This document shows positions 56,915 through 64,000 of a stretch of DNA of 64,000 bases, piece by piece. Every line of letters starts with the position of its first letter. Within the stretch, counting starts at the first letter, position 1. A program made the position numbers and the translations under genes. Source of the DNA: Geoalkalibacter ferrihydriticus DSM 17813 (GTDB taxonomy: Bacteria > Desulfobacterota > Desulfuromonadia > Desulfuromonadales > Geoalkalibacteraceae). A model generated the notes under the pieces. The model did not search any database and was not told the origin of the DNA. It saw only the letters and a list, made by a program, of their open reading frames with translations. The stretch is from positions 85,153-149,152 of the forward strand of contig NZ_JWJD01000002.1 of assembly GCF_000820505.1 (NCBI RefSeq). Reading direction: 5' to 3'.

Positions 56915-57769
56915 TCAACGCTCGCCCCAGCGCAGCTTGGCGCGCAGCACGGCGAAATAATCCTTGGTAGGGCTTTCCACCAGCAAGGTGCGCACCTCGG
57001 AGCGGCGCAACTCGACGACATCGCCGCCCTTGAGCGGCATACCCACCTGACCATCGGCGGTCAGAACCACATGCTGGTCCTCAAACTTGACCTCAATGCG
57101 GATCACCGCCCGATCGGAAACGATCAACGGGCGGTTGGTGAGCATGTGCGGGCAGATGGGCGAAATGACCAGACAACTGAGCCCGGGGTAGATAATCGGC
57201 CCGCCAGCGGCCAGGTTGTAGGCGGTTGATCCGGTGGGAGTCGCAACGATCAGACCGTCAGCCTTGAAATTGGTCAGGAAAACACCATCGACGGAGGTTT
57301 CCATGTCGATGATGCGGGCCAGAGCCCCCTTGTTGATGACCGCGTCGTTGAGCACCACGTAACGGGCAACTTCACGGCCACCGCGCAGCACCACGGCATC
57401 AAGCATCATACGGCTTGACACCTCAAAGTCGCCGGACAGGACACGTTCGAGGGTGACGAAGGTCTCATCCTGGGTGATCTCTGTGAGAAACCCGAGGCTG
57501 CCGAGATTCACGCCGAGAATCGGTTTCATGCGGCTGCCGACATGCCGGGCCACGGAAATCAGGGTGCCGTCGCCGCCAAGTACGACGATCAGGTCGGCCA
57601 ACTCCGGGATTTCACTGTCGACATAATCCCGCGACTGCCCCAGCCATTTGGCCAAATCTTCTTCGAGGTAGACCTCAAGTCCACGCTCCAGCAGCCAGTT
57701 CATGACCTCACGCCCGAAGCTCACCGCATCGGGGTGATGCTTCTTGGCATATACGCCCACGCTTTTCAT
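56915..57769 (-). CDS. nadK: NAD kinase
   Basis: The 284-residue enzyme phosphorylates NAD to NADP. The nucleotide motif VVLGGDGTLISVAR lies at about 62-75, NLGSLGFLTEI at about 89-99, and the conserved DGLIVATPTGSTAYNLAAGGPI later. The ATG at 57769 has AAGGAGT. It is followed by recN, a frequent neighbour in bacteria, and diverges from rarA. Confidence 0.96.
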   Translation of the reverse strand: MKSVGVYAKKHHPDAVSFGREVMNWLLERGLEVYLEEDLAKWLGQSRDYVDSEIPELADLIVVLGGDGTLISVARHVGSRMKPILGVNLGSLGFLTEITQDETFVTLERVLSGDFEVSSRMMLDAVVLRGGREVARYVVLNDAVINKGALARIIDMETSVDGVFLTNFKADGLIVATPTGSTAYNLAAGGPIIYPGLSCLVISPICPHMLTNRPLIVSDRAVIRIEVKFEDQHVVLTADGQVGMPLKGGDVVELRRSEVRTLLVESPTKDYFAVLRAKLRWGER

Positions 57770-57841
57770 GTCCGACTCCTTAGAAAAAATTGCCTTGGGA
57801 AATTACCACACCTCAAGACCAGAGTCCATCCCCGCCGACGG

Positions 57842-57871
57842 TTGTTCCCGGCGGGGCGCCTGTGCTAAAGT
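57842..57871 (+). promoter_or_regulatory. Candidate promoter for rarA
   Basis: TTGTTC (57842-57847) and TAAAGT (57866-57871) are 18 bases apart, about 28 bases before the ATG at 57899. The -35 lies in the loop of an inverted repeat formed by CCCCGCC and GGCGGGG. The match is moderate. Confidence 0.35.
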
Positions 57872-57898
57872 TCGCTCACCGATTATGGGAGGACTCCG

Positions 57899-59215
57899 AT
57901 GGATCTTTTTGAACAAAGTGCGCAACATGCCCTCGATGCCCCCTTGGCGGAGCGCATGCGTCCGCGTACCCTGGCGGAGGTGGTCGGCCAACCCCAGCTT
58001 CTGGCTGAGGGCAAACTCCTGCGGCGCCTGATCGAAAACGACCAGATCACCTCCGCGATCCTCTGGGGCCCACCCGGCACCGGTAAAACTACTCTCGCCC
58101 AAGTCATCGCGAACTCGACTCGCAGTCTTTTTGTTTCATTTTCGGCCGTTCTGCAAGGAGTCAAGGACGTGCGCGAAATTGTCGCCCGCGCACGTGAAGA
58201 AAAGGGCTATCACGGCCGCAAGACGCTGCTTTTCGTCGATGAAATCCACCGCTTCAACAAGGCCCAACAGGATGCATTCCTACCACATGTGGAACGCGGC
58301 GACATCATTCTCATCGGCGCCACCACCGAGAACCCATCCTTTGAAATCAATGCGGCGTTGCTGTCGCGTTCACGGGTCTTTGTTCTCGAGCCTCTGCAAC
58401 CCGCCGACATCCGTCAATTACTCGAACGCGCCCTGAGTGACCCACGAGCGCTGGGCGAACGCAAACTCAGTGCCACGGACGAGGCCCTTGATTTTCTCGC
58501 GGAGACCGCCGACGGCGATGCGCGAGTGGCGCTCAACACCCTGGAGGTTGCCGCCCTTTCCCTACAGAAGGGATGCATCACCAAGGAGGGCCTGGCCGAA
58601 AGCCTGCAAAAAAAACCGCTGCTTTACGACAAGGGCGGCGATGAGCACTACAACGTCATCTCGGCGTTCATCAAAAGCCTGCGCGGCTCTGATCCCGACG
58701 CTGCCCTTTATTGGCTGGCACGCATGCTCGAAGCAGGCGAAGATCCGCTCTTCATCGCGCGGCGCCTGGTGATTTTTGCGTCCGAGGATGTCGGCAACGC
58801 CGACCCGCGCGGCCTGCAGATCGCCGTGGCCGCCATGCAGGCGGTGCATTTCGTCGGTTTACCCGAAGGCCGCATCAACCTGGCGCAGGCCGTCACCTAT
58901 CTGGCCGGTGCCCCCAAAAGCAACGCCTCTTATGCGGGGATCGACGCGGCCCTGGCCGAGGTACGCAAGAGCGGTGCGCTCGCTGTGCCCCTGCACATCC
59001 GCAACGCCCCGACCCGTCTCATGAAAGATCTGGGCTACGGCCGAGGCTATCGCTATGCCCACGATGCGCCCCAGGGCGTCGTGGCGCAAACCCATCTGCC
59101 CGAGGAACTCAGGGGGCGAAATTTTTATCGCCCGACGGATCAGGGCTACGAAAAAACCATCGGCGAGCGGCTGCGCTATTGGGAGAACCTGCGCTCGCCG
59201 TCCGACGAAAAATAG
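57899..59215 (+). CDS. rarA: Replication-associated recombination protein RarA (MgsA)
   Basis: The 438-residue AAA+ ATPase acts at stalled replication forks. Walker [10 protein letters not shown] is near residue 57, Walker [21 protein letters not shown] near 117, sensor 1 GATTENPSF near 140, and the C-terminal tetramerisation domain contains [22 protein letters not shown]. Full length. The start has GGGAGGA. It is divergent from nadK and converges on the radical SAM gene, with 18 bases between stops. Confidence 0.96.
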   Translation: MDLFEQSAQHALDAPLAERMRPRTLAEVVGQPQLLAEGKLLRRLIENDQITSAILWGPPGTGKTTLAQVIANSTRSLFVSFSAVLQGVKDVREIVARAREEKGYHGRKTLLFVDEIHRFNKAQQDAFLPHVERGDIILIGATTENPSFEINAALLSRSRVFVLEPLQPADIRQLLERALSDPRALGERKLSATDEALDFLAETADGDARVALNTLEVAALSLQKGCITKEGLAESLQKKPLLYDKGGDEHYNVISAFIKSLRGSDPDAALYWLARMLEAGEDPLFIARRLVIFASEDVGNADPRGLQIAVAAMQAVHFVGLPEGRINLAQAVTYLAGAPKSNASYAGIDAALAEVRKSGALAVPLHIRNAPTRLMKDLGYGRGYRYAHDAPQGVVAQTHLPEELRGRNFYRPTDQGYEKTIGERLRYWENLRSPSDEK

Positions 59216-59233
59216 CGCTGGACTCCTCCCGCC

Positions 59234-60250
59234 CTAAAGCCCGACACCGGCAATCAAAGTCGCGCAGGCTTTGCACCGCCCCTGCTCGAGGCTCATCCGT
59301 CCCAACCGAAATCCCCGCCGTTCGATGACCCTATCACCGCACCCTGGACAAAAGGTGCTCTCGCCCTGCTCGCCGGGAATATTGCCCGTATAGACGTAGC
59401 GCAAACCAGCTTCGTGCCCTATTTTTCGCGCCTTGTGCAGTGTTTCAGGCGGTGTCGGGGGCACATCCATGAGTTTATAGGTCGGATAAAAGGCGGTGAC
59501 GTGCCAGGGTGTGTCAGCACCGAGTTCGTCGGCGATGAAGGCGGCAAGCTTGCGCAACTCACCCGCACGGTCATTGCGACCGGGGATAAGCAAGGTCGTC
59601 ACCTCGAGCCAGATTCCCAGGCGGTGATATTCGCGCAGCGTTTCGAGCACTCCATCCAATGTCGCACCCACAACCTCGCGATAGAATTGCTCCGAAAAAC
59701 CCTTGAGATCGACATTGGCGGCGTCCAGGAAGGGGGCAATCGCGCCCAGGGCCTCCGGTGTGGTATATCCGTTGGTGACAAAGACATTCTTGAGGCCTTC
59801 GCGGTGCGCGAGAACCGCCGTATCGTAGGCATATTCGAAAAAAATGGTGGGTTCGGTATAGGTGTAGGCGATGCTGCGACAGCCACTCTCCCGAGCGCGC
59901 CGCACAATATCCTGCGGCGACAGAGGATGTCCGGCCAGAGCCTGTCGATAATCACGCGGCACTTGGGAAATCTGGTAATTCTGGCAGTGCAGACAGCGAA
60001 AATTGCACCCGACCGTGGCCACCGAAAAGCTCAATGAGCCGGGGTGAAAGTGGAACAGGGGTTTTTTCTCGATGGGATCACTATTTTCGGCGACGCTCTG
60101 GCCGTAAACCAGGGTGTAGAGCACCCCTCCACGGTTTTCGCGTACGCCGCAAATTCCGCGCTGCCCTTCGACGATCAGGCAGCGAAAGCGACACAAACCG
60201 CAGCGCACCCGCTGCTCCTCGGCCTTTTCCCAGAACATGGCTTCCTTCAT
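59234..60250 (-). CDS. amrS: AmmeMemoRadiSam system radical SAM enzyme
   Basis: The 338-residue protein has an N-terminal Cys cluster (C17, C20, C24, C34), the radical SAM motif C82-x3-C86-x2-C89 (GCNFRCLHCQN) and SAM-binding TYTEPTIFFEYAYD-like region. Two Cys pairs near the C terminus (CPGCG and CKAC) suggest a zinc ribbon. It belongs to the PflA-like AmmeMemoRadiSam family, named for co-occurrence with AMMECR1 and Memo proteins; neither is in the window. The chemical function is unknown. The ATG at 60250 has GGGGAGG. Confidence 0.9.
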   Translation of the reverse strand: MKEAMFWEKAEEQRVRCGLCRFRCLIVEGQRGICGVRENRGGVLYTLVYGQSVAENSDPIEKKPLFHFHPGSLSFSVATVGCNFRCLHCQNYQISQVPRDYRQALAGHPLSPQDIVRRARESGCRSIAYTYTEPTIFFEYAYDTAVLAHREGLKNVFVTNGYTTPEALGAIAPFLDAANVDLKGFSEQFYREVVGATLDGVLETLREYHRLGIWLEVTTLLIPGRNDRAGELRKLAAFIADELGADTPWHVTAFYPTYKLMDVPPTPPETLHKARKIGHEAGLRYVYTGNIPGEQGESTFCPGCGDRVIERRGFRLGRMSLEQGRCKACATLIAGVGL

Positions 60251-60287
60251 GGCACAACCCTCCCCTTCTCAGTGAACCATGCAGGAG

Positions 60288-60296
60288 AGTATAACA
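60288..60296 (-). promoter_or_regulatory. Extended -10 promoter candidate for the radical SAM gene
   Basis: On the minus strand TGTTATACT (60296-60288) is an extended -10 (TG-n-TATACT) without a good -35. It would start transcripts about 30 bases before the ATG at 60250. Confidence 0.5.
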
Positions 60297-60353
60297 GGTG
60301 GAGCTTGTTCTGAAGTGAACGCGAAGGTCGCCAAAAAGAAAAGAGCGGTGGAT

Positions 60354-61451
60354 TCAGAACATAAATCGCCGCATGCTGACATTGAGCAGCAATCCCGTAC
60401 CGATCATGGTCGTCACCATGCTTGTCCCCCCGTAGGAAAACAGCGGCAGAGGCACGCCCACCACCGGCAGCAAACCGATCACCATACCGAGGTTGATCAC
60501 GATATGCCAAAAAAACATGGCGGTGACACCGACAGCGAGAAGCATGCCGAAGCGGTCAGCCGCGCGCCGCGCGATGGAGATACCCCACATGACAAGGAAG
60601 AGGTAGAGCAGCAGAAGCACAAGGCAGCCGGCGAAACCCCATTCTTCGGCAAAAACCGAGAAAGCAAAATCCGTATGCCGCTCGGGGAGAAACGAGAGTT
60701 GCGACTGGGTTCCCTGCATAAAGCCCTTACCCAAGGTGCCGCCCGAACCGATGGCAATCTTGGATTGGATAATGTGGTAACCCGACCCCAACGGATCGCG
60801 TTCGGGATTGAGGAAAGTATAAATTCGCTCTTTCTGGTAATCATGGAGCATGAACCAGCCGCCGCCGGCGCCCAGGATTGCGAGCAGCAACAAAAACACC
60901 AGGACGCCGCGACTGATTCCGGCGAACAGAACCATGACCACGGCAATGAAGAGAATAAGCAATGAGGTTCCAAGGTCCGGCTGCTTCAGGACCAGCACCA
61001 CCGGAAGCACCAGAAGCGCGAAGGGGATGGCAAGCTCGCGCAGGCGGTGGCCGCGAAAATGTCCATGCCGGCTGAAATAGCGGGCAAAGGCGATAATGAT
61101 CACCACCTTCATGACTTCGCTCGGTTGCAGGTTGAATAAGCCGAGATCCAACCAGCGCGTTGCGCCCATGGTCTTCTTGCCGAAAAACAAAACGGCAACC
61201 AGCAGGGCTAGATTAATGACAAAAAAATGAGAGCCCAGGTGTTCAAGATGGCGGTAGTCAAAACAGCAGATCAGCAGAGCGAGAAACAGCCCGATCCCAA
61301 ACCAGGATAGCTGTTTCAGATAGAGCGGTGTTCCACCGCCCATCCATCCGGAGGTGGCGCTGTGCAGGCTGGCGGTGCCGATGAGGGCCAGGGCGCTCAC
61401 CGTAATCAGCAAAGTCCAGTCGAAATTGAGCAACAAGCGTCGATCAAACAT
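60354..61451 (-). CDS. rodA: Rod-shape SEDS peptidoglycan polymerase RodA
   Basis: The 365-residue polytopic protein (about ten helices) is the SEDS glycosyltransferase that works with PBP2 in side-wall elongation. Typical segments are GATRWLDLGLFNLQPSEVMK, FAEEWGFAGCLVLLLLYLFL-like (split across helices) and the C-terminal LPLFSYGGTSM. The ATG at 61451 lies six bases after the mrdA stop; a TTG at 61460 overlapping it is possible. Confidence 0.95.
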   Translation of the reverse strand: MFDRRLLLNFDWTLLITVSALALIGTASLHSATSGWMGGGTPLYLKQLSWFGIGLFLALLICCFDYRHLEHLGSHFFVINLALLVAVLFFGKKTMGATRWLDLGLFNLQPSEVMKVVIIIAFARYFSRHGHFRGHRLRELAIPFALLVLPVVLVLKQPDLGTSLLILFIAVVMVLFAGISRGVLVFLLLLAILGAGGGWFMLHDYQKERIYTFLNPERDPLGSGYHIIQSKIAIGSGGTLGKGFMQGTQSQLSFLPERHTDFAFSVFAEEWGFAGCLVLLLLYLFLVMWGISIARRAADRFGMLLAVGVTAMFFWHIVINLGMVIGLLPVVGVPLPLFSYGGTSMVTTMIGTGLLLNVSMRRFMF

Positions 61452-61456
61452 TCTGT

Positions 61457-63316
61457 TCAATCCCCGTAATGCCCTGCCGGAGCCACAGGCTCGGAAACCG
61501 GCAGGCCCAAATAGGCCTCGATCATGGCTCGCGCGATAGGCGCCGCCGTTGCGCCGCCCGATTGCCCGTGCTCGACCACGACGGCCACGGCAATCTCAGG
61601 ATCATCAGCCGGAGCATACGCAACAAAAAGCGCATGATCACGAAAACGATAAGGGGTCTCTCTGACAATCTTGTCTTTGTCGTCTCTGAGCCTCACCACC
61701 TGGGCGGTGCCGGTCTTGCCCGCAACCCTAACCCCCTCAATGCGGCTGGCGCGCCCAGTGGCCTGGGGTTCGTTGACCGCGGCATCAAGACTGCGGCGCA
61801 CCGCAGCCAGGTTGCCGTCGCCGAAATCAATTTGACGAATGACCTCGGGCTGGGCCTCACGAAAAACCTGCCCGTCCCATCCCTCGACACGCTTGACGAT
61901 CTGCGGTTGTAACAACGCGCCGCCATTGGCTACGGCGGCGGTCATAACCGCAAGCTGCAAAGGAGTGGTCAGCACGAAGCCCTGCCCGATGGCGGCAATA
62001 ACCGTCTCGCCGTCATACCAGGGCTGGCCCATGCGCTGCCGCTTCCAAGCCCGCGTCGGCATAAGTCCTTGTTTCTCGCCGGCCAGTTCAAATCCAAGGG
62101 ATTGGCCCAGACCGAACTCTTGACCCATCTCAGCGAGCCGCTCGATACCGAGATCTAGCCCGACCTTATAAAACCATATATCGCAACTCTCGCGCATGGC
62201 CTTGCGCATATCAGTCACTCCGTGGCCGGTTCTTTTCCAGCAACGAAATACATGGTTGCCGAGGGTAAAGCTGCCGGAACAAGTGACTTGAGTATTGGGG
62301 GTCGCAACCCCGGCGCGCAACGCGGCCAGAGCTGTGACAATCTTGAAAGTCGATGCGGGGGGATACTGCCCTTTGATGGCTTTATTTTGCAGAGGGTGGC
62401 GGGGATTCTGCAACAATTCGATCCACTCGGTGCCGGTAATCCCGCGTGCAAACAGGGCCGGGTTGAACGAAGGTACGCTGGCCAAAGCAAGGACCTCACC
62501 GGTGCGAACGTCAAGGGCTACAGCCGACCCGGCATGGCCGCGCAGCGCGCGCTCGGCGGCAAGCTGGACATCGCGCTTCAGCGTCAGATAAACCTTGTTG
62601 CCGGGGACTGGATCCTGAACCTGAAGAACCCGCAACTCCTTGCCGAGAACGTCGACCTCCACCAGGCGCTGCCCCGCGGCACCGCGCAGATAGTCCTCCA
62701 AGGTCTGTTCCATGCCGGTCTTGCCGACGAAATCTCCGGGACGATAGCCGAGGCCCTGCAACCGCGCCAGGTCGCGCTCAGTAACCTCGCCGAGATAGCC
62801 GAAAATGTGAGCGGCCGCGTCCTCATAGGGATAGGAGCGCAAGGGCTGCACATCAATCAGAACCCCGTGCAAATCGAGGGAATTTTCCTGAACCCGCTCC
62901 AGCATTTCGCGGCTGACGTCATCGGCAAGAGGAACGGGACGGTAGAAGGGAAAGCGCCGCCCTGCCTCTAAACGTGCTTCCAATTGCGCGCGATCGGTTT
63001 CCAGATGAAACGACAAGCGCTCCAATAGACGATCTCGATCGTCAACATCCTGACGCATGACCGAAACACCGAAGGACGGCCGATTATCGACCAGAAGATG
63101 GCCGTCTCGATCGAAAATAGGCCCGCGCGGGGCGGCGATAGGCATGTAGCGGATCCGGTTTCTCTCCGACAGTGCCTGGTAGCGCTCGGCATTGATCACC
63201 TGCAGATACCATAGACGCAGCAGCAGCAGCAGAAAAACGACCACCGCCACCAACGACAAAGCAACAAATCTTTTTGTCAGATCGGGCTTGCCCGACCAGT
63301 CTGAATCAGAATTCAT
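61457..63316 (-). CDS. mrdA: Penicillin-binding protein 2 (elongation transpeptidase)
   Basis: The 619-residue class B PBP has one N-terminal transmembrane helix (about 17-39), a dimerisation or pedestal domain and the transpeptidase domain. Active-site motifs are S-x-x-K in PPASTFKIVTA (around residue 320), SCD in ESCDIWFYK and KTGT in AGKTGTAQV (around 533). With RodA it cross-links wall peptidoglycan during rod elongation. It lies between mreD and rodA. Confidence 0.97.
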   Translation of the reverse strand: MNSDSDWSGKPDLTKRFVALSLVAVVVFLLLLLRLWYLQVINAERYQALSERNRIRYMPIAAPRGPIFDRDGHLLVDNRPSFGVSVMRQDVDDRDRLLERLSFHLETDRAQLEARLEAGRRFPFYRPVPLADDVSREMLERVQENSLDLHGVLIDVQPLRSYPYEDAAAHIFGYLGEVTERDLARLQGLGYRPGDFVGKTGMEQTLEDYLRGAAGQRLVEVDVLGKELRVLQVQDPVPGNKVYLTLKRDVQLAAERALRGHAGSAVALDVRTGEVLALASVPSFNPALFARGITGTEWIELLQNPRHPLQNKAIKGQYPPASTFKIVTALAALRAGVATPNTQVTCSGSFTLGNHVFRCWKRTGHGVTDMRKAMRESCDIWFYKVGLDLGIERLAEMGQEFGLGQSLGFELAGEKQGLMPTRAWKRQRMGQPWYDGETVIAAIGQGFVLTTPLQLAVMTAAVANGGALLQPQIVKRVEGWDGQVFREAQPEVIRQIDFGDGNLAAVRRSLDAAVNEPQATGRASRIEGVRVAGKTGTAQVVRLRDDKDKIVRETPYRFRDHALFVAYAPADDPEIAVAVVVEHGQSGGATAAPIARAMIEAYLGLPVSEPVAPAGHYGD

Positions 63317-63321
63317 AACGC

Positions 63322-63834
63322 TTATCTCAGACCGGGAATGATCTGTTTCAAGCCGGTACGGCGCTGCAACCAGAACATCAGCGCCAACAACGCACAGGCC
63401 ACGGCAGAACTAACCAAGGCCTGCATGGGTATATGGCGTAGAATGATTTGCCAGCTGCGCCCGACATCATCAAGAATCAGCAGAGTTACCGCGGTCAATC
63501 CCCCCTCAATGAGAACTCCGGCAAAAACCAGCAGAACCAGAAGCAGTGAACTTTCCGTATTGAGACGTCGCTCAGTACCTTTGATCAAGAAGAATGTAAT
63601 CAGAAACACAAAACCATGCAGACCCAGGGTCTGTCCCGCAAAAACATCCTTGAGTCCCCCCAGACCCCAGGCAATAAGAGCTCCGCGCAGGGTATTCTGG
63701 CTGAGGCTGAGGCAGACAATGAGAAGGATAAACAAATCAGGCCGGGTGGAGAGTGGAAGAAACCTGGGGAAAAGCGCCGTCTGAACAAAGGCGCAAACAA
63801 ATCCGGCAAGAATAAAGCCCAAAGCCGATTTCAC
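63322..63834 (-). CDS. mreD: Rod shape-determining protein MreD
   Basis: The 170-residue membrane protein has about five helices and little soluble sequence, with RPDLFILLIVCLSLSQN and GALIAWGLGGLKDVFAGQTLG. It is part of the MreBCD/RodA/PBP2 elongasome. The start is GTG at 63834, overlapping the mreC stop (GTGA). It is five bases upstream of mrdA. Confidence 0.92.
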   Translation of the reverse strand: MKSALGFILAGFVCAFVQTALFPRFLPLSTRPDLFILLIVCLSLSQNTLRGALIAWGLGGLKDVFAGQTLGLHGFVFLITFFLIKGTERRLNTESSLLLVLLVFAGVLIEGGLTAVTLLILDDVGRSWQIILRHIPMQALVSSAVACALLALMFWLQRRTGLKQIIPGLR

Positions 63835-64000
63835 GGCAGCTCCTCAATGAGAATCAGGACCTCTTCCAGACGGGAAAAATCCGTCGCCGGCGCCACCTCG
63901 ACCGTTTGGAAAAGTCCATAATCACCACGCACGACCCGGACCACTTCGCCCACCAGCAGCCCCTTGGGAAACACGCCGCCGGTGCCGGAAGTCACCAGGC
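63831..64000 (-). CDS. mreC: Rod shape-determining protein MreC, C-terminal part (cut by window edge)
   Basis: The last 56 codons of a gene running in from the right end of the window are visible. They include the MreC signature TSGTGGVFPKGLLVGEV and end VLILIEELP before TGA at 63831-63833, overlapping the mreD start. Order mreC-mreD-mrdA-rodA is standard. Confidence 0.92.
   Translation of the reverse strand, partial: LVTSGTGGVFPKGLLVGEVVRVVRGDYGLFQTVEVAPATDFSRLEEVLILIEELP

Overview
The window looks like ordinary chromosome from an anaerobic, acetate-using deltaproteobacterium of the Desulfuromonadales type (Geobacter, Desulfuromonas or Geoalkalibacter-like). The reasons are a rubrerythrin-like diiron protein, a VC2705-type acetate/solute symporter with its DUF4212 partner, a four-subunit KorDABC 2-oxoglutarate:ferredoxin oxidoreductase, an archaeal-type phosphoglycerate mutase, an AmmeMemoRadiSam-type radical SAM enzyme, and a high-GC coding style with frequent GTG and TTG starts. 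The exact genus is inference. I see no rRNA, tRNA, CRISPR array, transposase, integrase of a mobile element or phage gene.

Layout. 1-7.1 kb: a palindromic repeat, a small unknown gene with a rubrerythrin-like gene, an IclR regulator, a CBS-DUF294 signalling protein divergent from the DUF4212/symporter pair, and a small membrane protein. 7.1-9.4 kb: a Cys-tailed small protein, a secreted PDZ protein, a YciO/Sua5-family protein, a DUF493 protein and dut. 9.6-20.1 kb: a long leftward translation and RNA-turnover cluster, rimP-nusA-ylxR/L7Ae-infB-ylxP-rbfA-nrnA-truB-rpsO-pnp. 20.2-24.0 kb: RNA methyltransferases (RlmD-like, TrmJ, RsmE) and a HolC-like protein. 24.0-28 kb: korDABC and apgM. 28-35.8 kb: mutS-amidase-glnD-xerD. 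36-37.6 kb: an unknown protein and a cation efflux transporter. 37.7-42.6 kb: valS and a response regulator with two solo CheW proteins. 42.7-45.8 kb: a dGTPase-like protein, a Ros/MucR zinc-finger regulator, a DUF2914 protein and a PilZ protein. 45.8-53.3 kb: secA, a hybrid kinase, argJ, deoC and deoB. 53.6-57.8 kb: an M23 peptidase, a short N-acetylglutamate synthase, recN and nadK. 57.9-60.3 kb: rarA and the radical SAM gene. 60.3-64 kb: mreC (partial), mreD, mrdA and rodA.

Most genes are core housekeeping. Many neighbours overlap by 1-4 bases (ATGA, GTGA, TTGA, TAATG), so translational coupling is common.

The most unusual signal is a family of about 137-bp imperfect palindromes with three copies here (1-118, 6552-6687, 35971-36107). 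The two internal copies end 27 and 13 bases before a start codon, in the same orientation as that gene. The third is oriented so that it would lead into a leftward gene beyond the window edge. The most diverged copy has changed its outer stem on both arms so that pairing is kept, which suggests selection on structure. Two further inverted-repeat elements (22719-22822 and 27992-28153) share a near-identical 15-base core. I did not find a clear defence or other undescribed multi-gene system.
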